64,000 nucleotides of DNA from Paraliobacillus quinghaiensis (GTDB lineage Bacteria; Bacillota; Bacilli; Bacillales; Amphibacillaceae). Position 1 is the stretch's first letter; each line of letters starts with the position of its first letter. Under the pieces are notes generated by a model. It worked only from the letters and a program-made list of their open reading frames with translations, did not search any database and had not been told where the DNA came from. The DNA is taken from the NCBI RefSeq assembly GCF_003426025.1, contig NZ_QJSH01000004.1, forward strand, positions 124,001 through 188,000, given 5' to 3'. Positions 37,288 to 45,494 of the stretch are shown here, in pieces. Both the position numbers and the translations under genes were made by a program.

Positions 37288-37320
37288 AAAAAATCCTTGC
37301 CAAAGAACCGGCAAGGATAA
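37288..37320 (-). terminator. Terminator of the IDEAL-domain gene
   Basis: AATCCTTGCC-aaagaacc-GGCAAGGAT, T6 on the minus strand. Confidence 0.85.
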
Positions 37321-37325
37321 CCTAT

Positions 37326-37571
37326 TTAGTATTCAAGTGTGTATGTTTGGTATTGTTTACTTAGTTGAAGAAACCTCTCTTTATCTTGCTTGTCGATGGA
37401 ATCATTAATTTGCTTTTCAAGATTAGATTTATTCCAATCTGAAACTAATGCATCCAATATTAGCCTAGAGGCAAGCTTGATCTCAAATGAAATTTCTCGT
37501 TTTGCTTCAATTGATGCATTCTTTCTACCATCAAATGCTTTTAACGTGTAATTCACTTTGTGCTTCTTCAT
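37326..37571 (-). CDS. Small IDEAL-domain-like protein
   Basis: An 81-aa protein. The C-terminal half, LILDALVSDWNKSNLEKQIND with SIDKQDKERFLQLSKQY, resembles the IDEAL domain, a short helical module found in several small Firmicute proteins of unclear role. The N-terminal half is basic and beta-like. Monocistronic with its own terminator. SD GGGGGAA precedes ATG 37571 at 7 nt. Domain assignment is by eye. Confidence 0.6.
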   Translation of the reverse strand: MKKHKVNYTLKAFDGRKNASIEAKREISFEIKLASRLILDALVSDWNKSNLEKQINDSIDKQDKERFLQLSKQYQTYTLEY

Positions 37572-37708
37572 GGAACATTTCCCCCTTGTTCCTTTTTTTT
37601 ATTATCTTAAATTTTAATATAAATTGCAATAGTTGAACGTCGAATTTTCAGAATATATTTATTATTCATTTACCCTCAATATATTATATTAAACTTAACC
37701 CTAGAAAA

Positions 37709-38938
37709 TTAAGAAGCCTCCGGTTTAATTTTAAAAAATGAAAACAAAAGGGCGATTCCAATACTTACACTAAAAACTACGATCATCCATAATAAATCAA
37801 ATCGCATTACAAATGCGGTTATTGGAGGACCTGCCGCAACACCTAAATAACGAGCAGAACTATATAAGCAGGTAATGGTTCCTCTAACCTCTTTATCCAT
37901 ACTCTCTGTAATAATTGCATCCAAACATGGTAAACCAACACCAATTCCAATTCCCCCAATTAAGAAAATAATTAAAATATAGATGAAATGTTCGGAAAAC
38001 GAAAGTGAGATAACAGACACTGCTACTACTAGGAGTCCTATAAATACTGTCCACTTCATAGCTTTTATATTTGAGCCAATCTTTCTCCCTGTCAGATATG
38101 AAGCTAAACACAAGGCTGCAAGTGGCCCAGCTAAATAAAGCCCTTTTTTTATACCTGTAATATTATAATTGTCTTCTAACATACTCGATAAATAAAATAG
38201 AATTCCAAATAACACAAACATTAGGATCGCACCAATTATGAAAATTGCGACTAACCATCTTCCATGCTTTTTGAATGTTGACTTCGTATCCTTCCAATAT
38301 GTTCGAAATTCAATTGGTTCCTGTTCTTTTTTTGGTTTTTTTACTAAAATCAGTACAAGCAAAGCTGAAACCACACAAAAAATCGGAATAGAGAAAAAAG
38401 GTAAATACCAAATAACACTTGCTAAAGCAGCTCCTAATATTGGGCTTAATACTTTTCCGAAAGTATTGGCTGTTTCAACAAGTCCTAAAGTTGTACTAAC
38501 ATCCTTTTCCCGCTTAAACATATCTCCTACTAAGGGCAAAACAATCGGGGCAGTTCCTGATACACCTACACCTTGTAAAATTCTGCCCATTAAGATTACC
38601 ATAAAAGGCGATTCCATTTTCCAGGCAGCATAACCAGAGAGTAATCCGCCGGCACCTGCAATTAATAACGCAGGTATAATTACAATTTTTCTTCCAAATC
38701 GATCTGATAAGAAACCTGCTATAGGAATAAGTACAATTGCAACAATTGAATATACCATTATAATATAGCTTGATTGAAGTGCAGTAATATCCAACTCTTT
38801 TTCCATTAATGGTAGCACAGGTATTAACATAGAATTTCCTAATGTCATTATCAAGGGAATCGATGCTAACGAGACAATTGCCCACCGTTTCTGGTGTAAC
38901 TCATCCTCATTATTGTTTCGTGTCTTTTCTTGCGTCAT
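37709..38938 (-). CDS. MFS drug-type efflux transporter
   Basis: A 409-aa, 12-TM major facilitator of the DHA1 drug:H+ antiporter type. Motif A-like GFLSDRFGRKIVI follows TM2, and motif C-like GVGVSGTAPIVLPLVGD lies at TM5. The substrate is unknown; multidrug efflux or metabolite export are both possible. ATG 38938 follows GGAAGG at 6 nt. It is divergent from a CDF transporter, sharing a 223-bp region that includes a hairpin-terminator structure on the plus strand. Confidence 0.82.
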   Translation of the reverse strand: MTQEKTRNNNEDELHQKRWAIVSLASIPLIMTLGNSMLIPVLPLMEKELDITALQSSYIIMVYSIVAIVLIPIAGFLSDRFGRKIVIIPALLIAGAGGLLSGYAAWKMESPFMVILMGRILQGVGVSGTAPIVLPLVGDMFKREKDVSTTLGLVETANTFGKVLSPILGAALASVIWYLPFFSIPIFCVVSALLVLILVKKPKKEQEPIEFRTYWKDTKSTFKKHGRWLVAIFIIGAILMFVLFGILFYLSSMLEDNYNITGIKKGLYLAGPLAALCLASYLTGRKIGSNIKAMKWTVFIGLLVVAVSVISLSFSEHFIYILIIFLIGGIGIGVGLPCLDAIITESMDKEVRGTITCLYSSARYLGVAAGPPITAFVMRFDLLWMIVVFSVSIGIALLFSFFKIKPEAS

Positions 38939-39033
38939 TTTACCCTTCCTTTTCTCCAAAAAATCTTCATGAAATTATTATGCAGATTTGTCTTTAATTC
39001 ATGTATGAACAAAAAAGAAATACTAAAAATAAA

Positions 39034-39095
39034 GGAAACGATAGAAATGAATTGTTTCCTAAAGTAAAAAGATGTTACTTTAGGACGCTTTTTTT
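39034..39095 (+). promoter_or_regulatory. Possible transcription attenuator before the CDF gene
   Basis: Hairpin 1 is GGAAAC (39034) with GTTTCC (39054). Hairpin 2 is CCTAAAGTAA (39058-39067) with TTACTTTAGG (39075-39084), followed by T7 at 39089-39095. They share CC at 39058-39059 and so are partly exclusive. No plus-strand gene precedes this terminator; the next plus-strand gene begins at 39162. No yybP-ykoY consensus is visible. Confidence 0.45.
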
Positions 39096-39161
39096 CTCTA
39101 GACTCATTTAACATCTATTTGTTAAGCTATTATGCAGATAGAAAGTATGGGAGGAACTGCC

Positions 39162-40043
39162 ATGGATCAAGATCAGTATGAAAACTTAAAAAAAGGTGAA
39201 AAAGGTGCATGGTTAAGTATTACTGCATATCTTCTTTTAGCAACTATAAAGTTAATTGTCGCAACAATCGGGAACTCATCCGCTTTAAGAGCCGATGGGT
39301 TAAATAATACAACTGATGTCATAGCCTCCATCGCAGTCTTAATCGGCCTCCGAATATCTCGTAAGCCGCCAGATAAAGATCATCACTATGGCCATTTCCG
39401 TGCAGAAACGATTGCTTCACTTATAGCAGCTTTTATTATGGTTACTGTTGGGTTGCAAGTTATTATCGGTACGTTTCAGTCAATTATAGAAAATAACTAC
39501 ACACAGCCTGATATGCTAACTGCATGGACAGCTTTAATTGCGGCATTTGTTATGATAGGGGTTTATATCTATAACTTACGACTCGCAAAAAAAATTCAAA
39601 GTAGTTCCCTTTATGCTGCAGCACAGGATAACAAATCAGATGCGCTTGTAAGTATTGGAGCATTTGTTGGTATTGTCGGTGCTCAATTTGGATTATATTG
39701 GCTAGACCCTGTTGCTGGTCTACTAGTTGGTTTTATCATATGTAAAACTGCTTGGGAGATATTTCGTAACGCAAGTCACACATTAACGGACGGTTTTGAC
39801 GTGGAAAAACTAGAGGTAATCCGAGCAAGTATAAAAGAAGATGCAGAAGTTTTAGAGGTGAAGGATATGAAGGGTAGACTACATGGCAATCAAGCATTGA
39901 TTGAAATTACAATTTATGTTGACCCTGAATTAACAGTAAAACAAAGTCATCATATTACCGACCGAATTGAAGCACTATTAGCAGAAAAACATGCCGTACC
40001 ACACGCTCATATTCACACAGAACCCCACCCTTCAGATGAATAA
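39162..40043 (+). CDS. Cation diffusion facilitator (MneP/MneS-like)
   Basis: A 293-aa CDF transporter with six TM helices and a C-terminal cytoplasmic domain ending in HAHIHTEPH. Site residues RADGLNNTTD (TM2) and AAQDNKSDA (TM5), and HHYGHFRAE in the first loop, resemble the DxxxD-type manganese/iron CDFs such as B. subtilis MneP and MneS more than zinc-type members (HxxxD), unlike the CzcD at 51761. Metal choice is inferred. ATG 39162 follows GGGAGG at 7 nt. Confidence 0.8.
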   Translation: MDQDQYENLKKGEKGAWLSITAYLLLATIKLIVATIGNSSALRADGLNNTTDVIASIAVLIGLRISRKPPDKDHHYGHFRAETIASLIAAFIMVTVGLQVIIGTFQSIIENNYTQPDMLTAWTALIAAFVMIGVYIYNLRLAKKIQSSSLYAAAQDNKSDALVSIGAFVGIVGAQFGLYWLDPVAGLLVGFIICKTAWEIFRNASHTLTDGFDVEKLEVIRASIKEDAEVLEVKDMKGRLHGNQALIEITIYVDPELTVKQSHHITDRIEALLAEKHAVPHAHIHTEPHPSDE

Positions 40044-40079
40044 GCTTATATGTTAAAAGTAAATTTTTGATTCTTATCT

Positions 40080-40309
40080 GCGCATTAAACGTTTAACCCG
40101 CTATGTAAGAAAATGGATTCGCTTTCCGTAGGCTCAGTCTCAGCTAACTTGGTAAAGAAAAACACTTTACCAAGTGGATCTTCGACTTGTGGGACTGCGG
40201 TTACTTGGCCAACCGAAAACATTTGCTTCCTAGTTAGCTGAGGCCGTACCTGCGGAGAGGGAGTCAATTTCATTTGAGGAGCGGTAACTTACGTTACTTG
40301 CTAATGCGC
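40080..40309. repeat. Dispersed palindromic repeat, copy R4
   Basis: An element of about 230 bp filling the 386-bp gap between the CDF gene and azlD. Ends GCGCATTA (40080) and TAATGCGC (to 40309). Its right arm, CTCAAATGAAATTGACTCCC in reverse complement with the adjoining GTAACGTAAGTTACCGCTC, matches the left arm of R1. An internal stem joins ACTTGG/CCAAGT-type arms. An ORF-like stretch at 40085-40273 is inside the repeat and is not a gene. Confidence 0.75.
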
Positions 40310-40381
40310 ATACTATATCAACTATGACGTAATATTTATGCTCTATACTTATTTTGTTTAAGTAGAACAATTGATAATCTA

Positions 40382-40419
40382 AAAAGCCAACGTGAATGAA
40401 TGCTTCACGTTGGTTTTTT
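40382..40419. terminator. Bidirectional terminator before azlD
   Basis: CCAACGTGAA-tgaatgc-TTCACGTTGG between the convergent CDF and azlD genes, with T6 and A5 flanks. Confidence 0.88.
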
Positions 40420-40429
40420 CTATATATAT

Positions 40430-40720
40430 TTAATTTAAAATAAATACAGTGGCTGCTGCTCCGATGACCACTACAATAATATTCACTCTAAATACAGCCA
40501 GTCCAATTGCAACGAGTCCTCCAACAAAACCTATCCATGGTTGTTCCGGGATAACAGTTAAGATTCCAGGAAAAATCAAGGCACCTAATGCAGCATATGG
40601 AATAACATTAAGCCAGCGGTTTACCCAATTCGGAAAGTTTACTTTATCCATAATAAAAGCAGGAATCAGTCGTGGAATCACAGTTACAACCGCCATACCA
40701 ATAATTGTAAACATAATCAT
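40430..40720 (-). CDS. azlD: AzlD, small subunit of a branched-chain amino acid exporter
   Basis: A 96-aa protein with three TM helices and a conserved TVIPRLIPAF motif after TM1, as in AzlD. It partners AzlC; in other bacteria the pair exports branched-chain amino acids and, in B. subtilis, confers 4-azaleucine resistance. ATG overlaps the azlC stop (ATGA). Confidence 0.88.
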   Translation of the reverse strand: MIMFTIIGMAVVTVIPRLIPAFIMDKVNFPNWVNRWLNVIPYAALGALIFPGILTVIPEQPWIGFVGGLVAIGLAVFRVNIIVVVIGAAATVFILN

Positions 40721-41442
40721 TTTTGTTCCACCTTCACAAAAAAGATACCGATATAACTAGCCAATATTGTACTAAGGACAATTGCCCAACCTTGATCCAA
40801 GTGAAGACTAAAGAAATAATTAAAAACCATTGCTATAACTGCAACAATTCCATAACGCACTTCCACCTTCACAGATGGTATTAATAAAGCAATAAACATT
40901 GCATATAATGCAATTCCCATACTTTGGCTCAATGCTGCTGGCATAATATCCCCTAATATACCTCCTAGAAATGAACCTATTACCCACGATAAATAAGCTG
41001 TCAACATCAAAGTAGCATAAAAGTATGCTCCTCTTTCTTGATTTGCTTCTTCCTTATGTACAGAGGAAACTGAAAATGATTCATCTGTTACACCTAGCGA
41101 AAGAGGTATCTTCCATTTTAAGTCAAGTGCTCGGGCACTATTCATAAAAGATAAACTCATAACAAAATGACGAAAGTTCAAGACAAAAGTGGCAATAATA
41201 ATTTCTATTGACCCTGCACCGATTGCAATCATATTTGCGCCCATAAACTGAGCTGCACCTGCAAAAACCAGTACACTCATCAGCGTTAATTCTATTAGTG
41301 ATATTCCGGACTGTGAAGCAAGTACACCATATGTAATCGCAATTGGTAAATAACCAAACAAAATAGGTAAGCCAGTCACAAACCCTTTTTGCATCATTTT
41401 TATTCGTTGTGATGACTGATGCTCAATCAAAGCTTTAGCCAT
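40717..41442 (-). CDS. azlC: AzlC, large subunit of a branched-chain amino acid exporter
   Basis: A 241-aa AzlC-family protein with about seven TM helices; motifs GLPILFGYLPIAITYG, AGAAQFMGANMI, and LNFRHFVMSLSF are all typical. ATG 41442 lies 7 nt after GGGGG; the ATG at 41448 is too close to the SD. No azlB repressor is adjacent. Confidence 0.88.
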   Translation of the reverse strand: MAKALIEHQSSQRIKMMQKGFVTGLPILFGYLPIAITYGVLASQSGISLIELTLMSVLVFAGAAQFMGANMIAIGAGSIEIIIATFVLNFRHFVMSLSFMNSARALDLKWKIPLSLGVTDESFSVSSVHKEEANQERGAYFYATLMLTAYLSWVIGSFLGGILGDIMPAALSQSMGIALYAMFIALLIPSVKVEVRYGIVAVIAMVFNYFFSLHLDQGWAIVLSTILASYIGIFFVKVEQK

Positions 41443-41583
41443 TACCATTCCCCCAGTAATCTATGTATTAAGAAATACTTTACCATATAACCGTAAGTAT
41501 GTGGAAGATTTAATTTAGTAATTTCAATCAACGATCGATATAACAACAGCACTTTTGGCAAATATAGAAGATTTTCTTCTCAC

Positions 41584-41613
41584 AAAAAAAACAAGGCAGC
41601 ATAAGCTACCTTG
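41584..41613 (-). terminator. Terminator of the methionine aminopeptidase gene
   Basis: CAAGGCAGC-ata-GCTACCTTG with T8 on the minus strand. Confidence 0.85.
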
Positions 41614-41629
41614 CCACTTCCACTATTGT

Positions 41630-42379
41630 TTAATCTTGATCTGTCATAATTATCGGTTCACCTTTTGTCACAACAACCGTATGCTCAAATTGAGCGGATC
41701 TTTCTCCGTCAATTGTTCTTGCTGTCCAATTATTACTATCCATCTTACTGTGCCAAGAACCTTCATTAAGCATTGGTTCAATTGTAATAACTGTACCTTC
41801 TTTTAATCGAGCTCCTTTACCAGCCAAACCATAGTGTGGAATATGTGGTTCTTCGTGAATAGTTGGTCCTATTCCATGCCCAGTAAAGTCTCGTACAACT
41901 GAATAGCCTTCCGCTTCTGCAAATTGTTGAATCGCATGCCCAATGTCTCCAATACGATTCCCAGCTCTCGCTTGTTCAATCCCTTTGTACAGGGATTCTT
42001 TCGTTACATCTAAAAAGCGTTGTGTCTTTTCATCTGCTTCACCAACAACGTAGGTCCAAGCTGAATCTGCTAGCCCACCTTTTAAATTTACAACCATGTC
42101 GATTGTCACAATGTCACCATTTTTTAAAGGTTCATCTCTTGGAAAACCGTGACAGATTTCATCATTTATAGATGCACAAGTCGCATATTCATATCCATTG
42201 TACCCCTTTTGTTCAGGTGTAGCCCCGTTCTCTGCTAAATACTTCTCAACAAATTCATCAATATCTTTTGTTGTAACACCTGGTTTCATCATCGTAGCTA
42301 TCTGCTTATGACAAGAGGCTAATAACTTCCCAGCTTCTTGCATCATTGCTATTTCACGTTCACTTTTTCGTGTAATCAT
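41630..42379 (-). CDS. map: Type I methionine aminopeptidase (YflG/MapB-like)
   Basis: Removes N-terminal Met from nascent proteins; 249 aa, the same length as B. subtilis YflG. Dimetal ligands: TIDMVV (D), ADSAW (D), TGHGIG (H), TIEPML (E), and FEHTVV (E). The standalone locus, away from ribosomal-protein genes, suggests the accessory enzyme rather than the essential ribosomal-operon copy. ATG 42379 with GGGAG upstream. Confidence 0.88.
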   Translation of the reverse strand: MITRKSEREIAMMQEAGKLLASCHKQIATMMKPGVTTKDIDEFVEKYLAENGATPEQKGYNGYEYATCASINDEICHGFPRDEPLKNGDIVTIDMVVNLKGGLADSAWTYVVGEADEKTQRFLDVTKESLYKGIEQARAGNRIGDIGHAIQQFAEAEGYSVVRDFTGHGIGPTIHEEPHIPHYGLAGKGARLKEGTVITIEPMLNEGSWHSKMDSNNWTARTIDGERSAQFEHTVVVTKGEPIIMTDQD

Positions 42380-42490
42380 CGTTCATACTCCCTTTCCTTA
42401 CTTGCCATACCATATTTTGTTTTCACTATTATGTATGCATTAATACAAACAGTTTATCACAAAATTGATATTTTCATGTCAATTTTGCAT

Positions 42491-42527
42491 AAAAAAATAG
42501 AGGAACCTGAAAAAGGATCCTCTATTT
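42491..42527 (-). terminator. Terminator of the YjcZ-type gene
   Basis: AAATAGAGGA with TCCTCTATTT around an AGG/CCT inner stem, then T7 on the minus strand. Confidence 0.82.
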
Positions 42528-42545
42528 CTTCGTATCTTTTAAAAC

Positions 42546-42647
42546 TTAGTATGCACCAAAGCCCCAAGATGCACCGATGATAATTAACAAGATGAATAAA
42601 ACAACAACCAATGCAAATCCGGAACCATAACCATATCCTGCACTCAT
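42546..42647 (-). CDS. YjcZ-family sporulation miniprotein (33 aa)
   Basis: A 33-codon frame after AAAGGAGGGG: a Gly/Tyr-rich start (MSAGYGYGSGF), one hydrophobic helix (ALVVVLFILLIIIG) and the end ASWGFGAY, the hallmark of the YjcZ/YhzC-like family of spore-associated miniproteins. Mother-cell expression is supported by a CATANNNTA -10 (TAGAATATG on the plus strand, 42680-42688), as used by sigma E/K. Function unknown. Confidence 0.85.
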   Translation of the reverse strand: MSAGYGYGSGFALVVVLFILLIIIGASWGFGAY

Positions 42648-42679
42648 CTTAATAACCCCTCCTTTACTTATTACACTTA

Positions 42680-42706
42680 TAGAATATGTAATAATCTCCA
42701 GAGTGG
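42680..42706 (-). promoter_or_regulatory. Possible sigma-E/K-type promoter for the YjcZ-type gene
   Basis: Read on the minus strand, CATATTCTA (CATANNNTA) at 42688-42680 lies about 33 bp before the start codon; an AC within TTCCACT about 16 bp upstream could be the sigma-K -35. Confidence 0.4.
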
Positions 42707-42806
42707 AAGGCCTAACTCAGAAAATGGGTATTAGCCTTTATTTTTAATTGTTGTAACATTTTTAGTGTTTGTTGATAAGCAAATCGCAAATGAACTGTCG
42801 TTATAC

Positions 42807-43565
42807 TTATAGCACATCTTTCACGCTATAATACTCACCATTCACCACATTTTCTGAATCCATTAATATGTCTACTAGTACGTTTGCGACTGTATCTGTA
42901 TCTCTAAGACTATCTTCTTCTTTATACTTTTGAAACTTATCAACATCCTGAAATGCTTCTTTACTTGTAGAACGAATCTCCTCCTGCATATCTGTATCCA
43001 TAATACTTGGATCAAATAAAATGACCTTATTAGATGTCGCTAATTGATCTTGCTCTAACGCTACAGATGTTGTATAGCGATTTAATCCAGCTTTTGTTCC
43101 ACAATATGCGCTCCAACCATATACCGATCGGTCTGCTGCTCCCGAGGTAACACTTGTTACGATAAGTGGAATTTTTGTTTTATTTGCTTTTTTAAGGAAT
43201 ACTCCTGTTGTAATCATTGGTGCAATTAAGTTAACGTGAACATGAGAGTTCAGTGATTCTACAGTGTGCTTATCCGCTGTATTGATTGGATTAACTGTTC
43301 CAGCATTATGAATTAGATAAACAATATCTGTCTGTTTTTTAAACAATTGATCTGCAATTATCGAAAATATTTTTTCGGTTTCTTCTCCGTTGGCAAGGTT
43401 ACATGCATAATCTTGATAAGAACCTGTTGTTTCTTGTGCCAATTTTTTTAAAGATTTATTCGCGTGACGCGCAACTCCTATTACATGGATTCCTTGTTGC
43501 ATAAGTAATTTTGCGATTGATTCCCCTAACCCTCTTGAAGTCCCAGTAATTACTGCATATTTCAT
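42807..43565 (-). CDS. yueD: Short-chain dehydrogenase, benzil reductase/sepiapterin reductase-like (YueD)
   Basis: A 252-aa NADPH-dependent SDR: TGTSRGLGESIA nucleotide loop, HNAG, catalytic Ser in TSVTSGA and YxxxK in YGWSAYCGTKAG. The overall layout resembles B. subtilis/B. cereus YueD, an (S)-benzoin-forming benzil reductase; the physiological substrate is unknown. ATG 43565 with GGAGGG 7 nt upstream. Confidence 0.72.
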   Translation of the reverse strand: MKYAVITGTSRGLGESIAKLLMQQGIHVIGVARHANKSLKKLAQETTGSYQDYACNLANGEETEKIFSIIADQLFKKQTDIVYLIHNAGTVNPINTADKHTVESLNSHVHVNLIAPMITTGVFLKKANKTKIPLIVTSVTSGAADRSVYGWSAYCGTKAGLNRYTTSVALEQDQLATSNKVILFDPSIMDTDMQEEIRSTSKEAFQDVDKFQKYKEEDSLRDTDTVANVLVDILMDSENVVNGEYYSVKDVL

Positions 43566-43632
43566 CACATAACCCTCCTGAATTTTTTAATAAAATATTA
43601 TTCTGAACTTATTATACATAATCAGCAAAACA

Positions 43633-43666
43633 GAAAACACCTTACAAATTACGTAAGGTGAATTTT
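43633..43666 (-). terminator. Terminator of the PLP lyase gene
   Basis: CACCTTAC-aaattac-GTAAGGTG with T4C flank on the minus strand. Confidence 0.8.
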
Positions 43667-43670
43667 AAGA

Positions 43671-44810
43671 TTAATATTTGGATTCTACTATTGCTTGTTC
43701 AAATGCTGCAATAATATCTTCAGCATCTTCAATTCCTACCGAGATCCTAACTAATCCTTCGGTAATACCTAGTTCATCTTGTGTTTCTTTTGGTAACGCT
43801 CGATGGGAAGTAGTTAGTGGATAAGAAACTGAGGTTTCTACTCCTGCCAAAGTTGGCACTATTTTTACCCAACCCAAAGATTGAAAGAATTTATTAATAT
43901 CACATGTACCTGTCACATCTATTGATACAATCGCACCATTTCCATTAGAGGAAACCTCTTTTGGATAATATACTTTTGATACATTAGCATTTTTTGTTAA
44001 TGCATCAGCTAATGCCTGAGCATTTTTAACATGACGTTCCATACGTACACTTAAGGTTTTTATCCCACGACATGCTAACCATGCATCAAACGGGCTTAAA
44101 TTAGTACCGATATTAACTACTTTTGATTTTGCATTATTTATTAGTTCTTCATCACCAACAAGTACACCAGCAGTCACATCACTGTGTCCACCTAAATATT
44201 TAGTTGCACTATGAACAACCAAGTTAACGCCGCACGTATATGGTTGACATAAGTAAGGCGTTGCAAAGGTATTATCTATCATCGTATAGAGATGATGTTT
44301 TTTAGCAATTGCAACAATAGACGCAATATCTTCAACACGAAGCAATGGATTGGTCACAGATTCAGAATATAATAGTTTTGTATTATCACGAATACTCTGT
44401 TCAATCTGATCTTTTTCAAAATCAATAAAGGTCACTTCTATCCCAAAGTCCGCCAATTCATGTGCTAATAATTGATAAGTTCCACCATATATATCTGTAG
44501 AAGCTAATACATGATCTCCAGCTTTTGCTGTAGCTAATATCCCCACTAAAATTGCTGATAAACCAGAAGAAGTTGCAATACCTTCTGGCGCACTTTCTAA
44601 TTGGGCAACAGCAGCCCCAAGTTCATCAGTATTTGGATTTCCTACTCTGGAGTAGAGATAATCTTTTTCACCTTGATAAAAACGTTCTAAATCGTCTAAA
44701 TCAGTAAATTTAAATGCTGAAGTTTGATAAATAGGTGTTACTTTACTATCTACAGCATTTTTATTTTTTAATGCAAGATGCACTGACTTTGTATCAAATT
44801 TATGAGCCAT
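43671..44810 (-). CDS. Cys/Met-metabolism PLP enzyme (trans-sulfuration family)
   Basis: A 379-aa PLP-dependent lyase/synthase. PLP lysine in SATKYLGGHSD; YSRVGNPN and TSSGLSAI form the cofactor-phosphate region; DNTFATPYLCQP is the family signature. Cystathionine gamma-lyase, gamma-synthase and methionine gamma-lyase share these motifs, so the reaction is not settled. The CGVNLVVHSATKY region is intact. ATG 44810 follows GGGAGAG at 4 nt. It is 71 bp downstream of the alkyltransferase-like gene. Confidence 0.82.
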   Translation of the reverse strand: MAHKFDTKSVHLALKNKNAVDSKVTPIYQTSAFKFTDLDDLERFYQGEKDYLYSRVGNPNTDELGAAVAQLESAPEGIATSSGLSAILVGILATAKAGDHVLASTDIYGGTYQLLAHELADFGIEVTFIDFEKDQIEQSIRDNTKLLYSESVTNPLLRVEDIASIVAIAKKHHLYTMIDNTFATPYLCQPYTCGVNLVVHSATKYLGGHSDVTAGVLVGDEELINNAKSKVVNIGTNLSPFDAWLACRGIKTLSVRMERHVKNAQALADALTKNANVSKVYYPKEVSSNGNGAIVSIDVTGTCDINKFFQSLGWVKIVPTLAGVETSVSYPLTTSHRALPKETQDELGITEGLVRISVGIEDAEDIIAAFEQAIVESKY

Positions 44811-44881
44811 CGTTCTCTCCCCTTTGTATATATTATCTACCACTTTACCGTACTACTAAGAAAAAGCCAATCACTATGATT

Positions 44882-45181
44882 TTAAAGGTGTCGATAAACT
44901 GTTAAATTAATTTTATTCGAACGGCTAAACTGAACTCCTTCTTGTTCAAGCAAGCCTTTTTGAGATTCTAACCTCTCACCACTTAAACTAATTTCACCCT
45001 TACTATTGATCACACGATGCCATGGAAGTTTATATTTATCACTCAAGCTATGTAAAAGACGTGCAACTTGTCTTGCAGCTCTTGGATTACCTGCCTCACG
45101 AGCGATCTGTCCATATGTCATGACTTTACCTGCTGGTATTTTTTGAACAATATCAATCATATTCTCCGTAAAATTCTCCAC
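44882..45181 (-). CDS. Alkyltransferase-like protein (ATL; MGMT fold without the catalytic Cys)
   Basis: A 99-aa protein of the MGMT DNA-binding domain. The active-site motif PCHRV reads PWHRV here (W54), which defines alkyltransferase-like proteins that bind O6-alkylguanine, flip it and hand it to nucleotide excision repair without removing it. IPAGKVMTYGQIA and NPRAARQVA (helix-turn-helix with the Arg finger) are intact. GTG start at 45181 after AAGGGAT. Confidence 0.88.
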   Translation of the reverse strand: MENFTENMIDIVQKIPAGKVMTYGQIAREAGNPRAARQVARLLHSLSDKYKLPWHRVINSKGEISLSGERLESQKGLLEQEGVQFSRSNKINLTVYRHL

Positions 45182-45261
45182 TTAAATCAATCCCTTGTTT
45201 TTAACACAATTTAAAACACCTGCTGATAGTTATCATATAGTATATCATGAGCAATTAATTA

Positions 45262-45310
45262 GAAAAAAATAAAAACAATTTCCCCTACAATAAATGTGGA
45301 AAATTGCTTT
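45262..45310 (-). terminator. Terminator of the tiny-ORF cluster
   Basis: CAATTTCCCC (45276) with GGAAAATTG (45306), followed on the minus strand by T5 and T7 runs. It closes a transcript containing only the three tiny ORFs. Confidence 0.75.
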
Positions 45311-45339
45311 TATTTTTTTCTATTGATGACGTGCTTCAT
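45310..45339 (-). CDS. Tiny ORF 3 of the cluster (9 aa)
   Basis: ATG 45339 lies 9 nt after AGAGGGGG and encodes MKHVINRKK, ending where the terminator stem starts. Very short and basic; similar in tone to the tails of the two ORFs upstream but not alignable with confidence. Confidence 0.3.
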   Translation of the reverse strand: MKHVINRKK

Positions 45340-45364
45340 GATAATGCGCCCCCTCTCTCACACA

Positions 45365-45418
45365 TTATTTTGGCCGCCGATCTATGATTTTACTTTCTAA
45401 TTCATAAACGTTTAGCAT
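45365..45418 (-). CDS. Tiny ORF 2, paralog of tiny ORF 1 (17 aa)
   Basis: ATG 45418 follows a perfect AAGGAGG SD at 9 nt. The product MLNVYELESKIIDRRPK shares NVYE(L/M), a central Ile and an acidic-then-Arg stretch with tiny ORF 1 directly upstream. Two strong SDs and related peptides in tandem argue for translated, duplicated microproteins. No known family recognised. Confidence 0.52.
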   Translation of the reverse strand: MLNVYELESKIIDRRPK

Positions 45419-45443
45419 AGCTTTAAACCTCCTTATCTACCAA

Positions 45444-45494
45444 TCATTTACGTTTGCGCTCATTAATGACTCCTTGCATTTCATACACATTCAT
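45444..45494 (-). CDS. Tiny ORF 1 of a tandem microprotein pair (16 aa)
   Basis: ATG 45494 follows AAGGAGGTG at 7 nt, the strongest SD in the region, and encodes MNVYEMQGVINERKRK. The peptide aligns with tiny ORF 2, 26 bp downstream. A TATACT -10 at about 45527-45532 (minus strand) precedes it. The three ORFs form one compact unit between qoxD and the ATL gene, ending at a terminator. Function unknown; a leader or signalling peptide is possible. Confidence 0.52.
   Translation of the reverse strand: MNVYEMQGVINERKRK

Noticed and set aside
39001-39161. yybP-ykoY manganese riboswitch before the CDF gene
   Set aside because: The conserved GGGGAGTA and CTCATCG-type loops are absent; only two simple hairpins are seen.
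40085-40273. 62-codon minus-strand ORF in repeat R4
   Set aside because: Entirely inside the repeat; no SD, low-information product.
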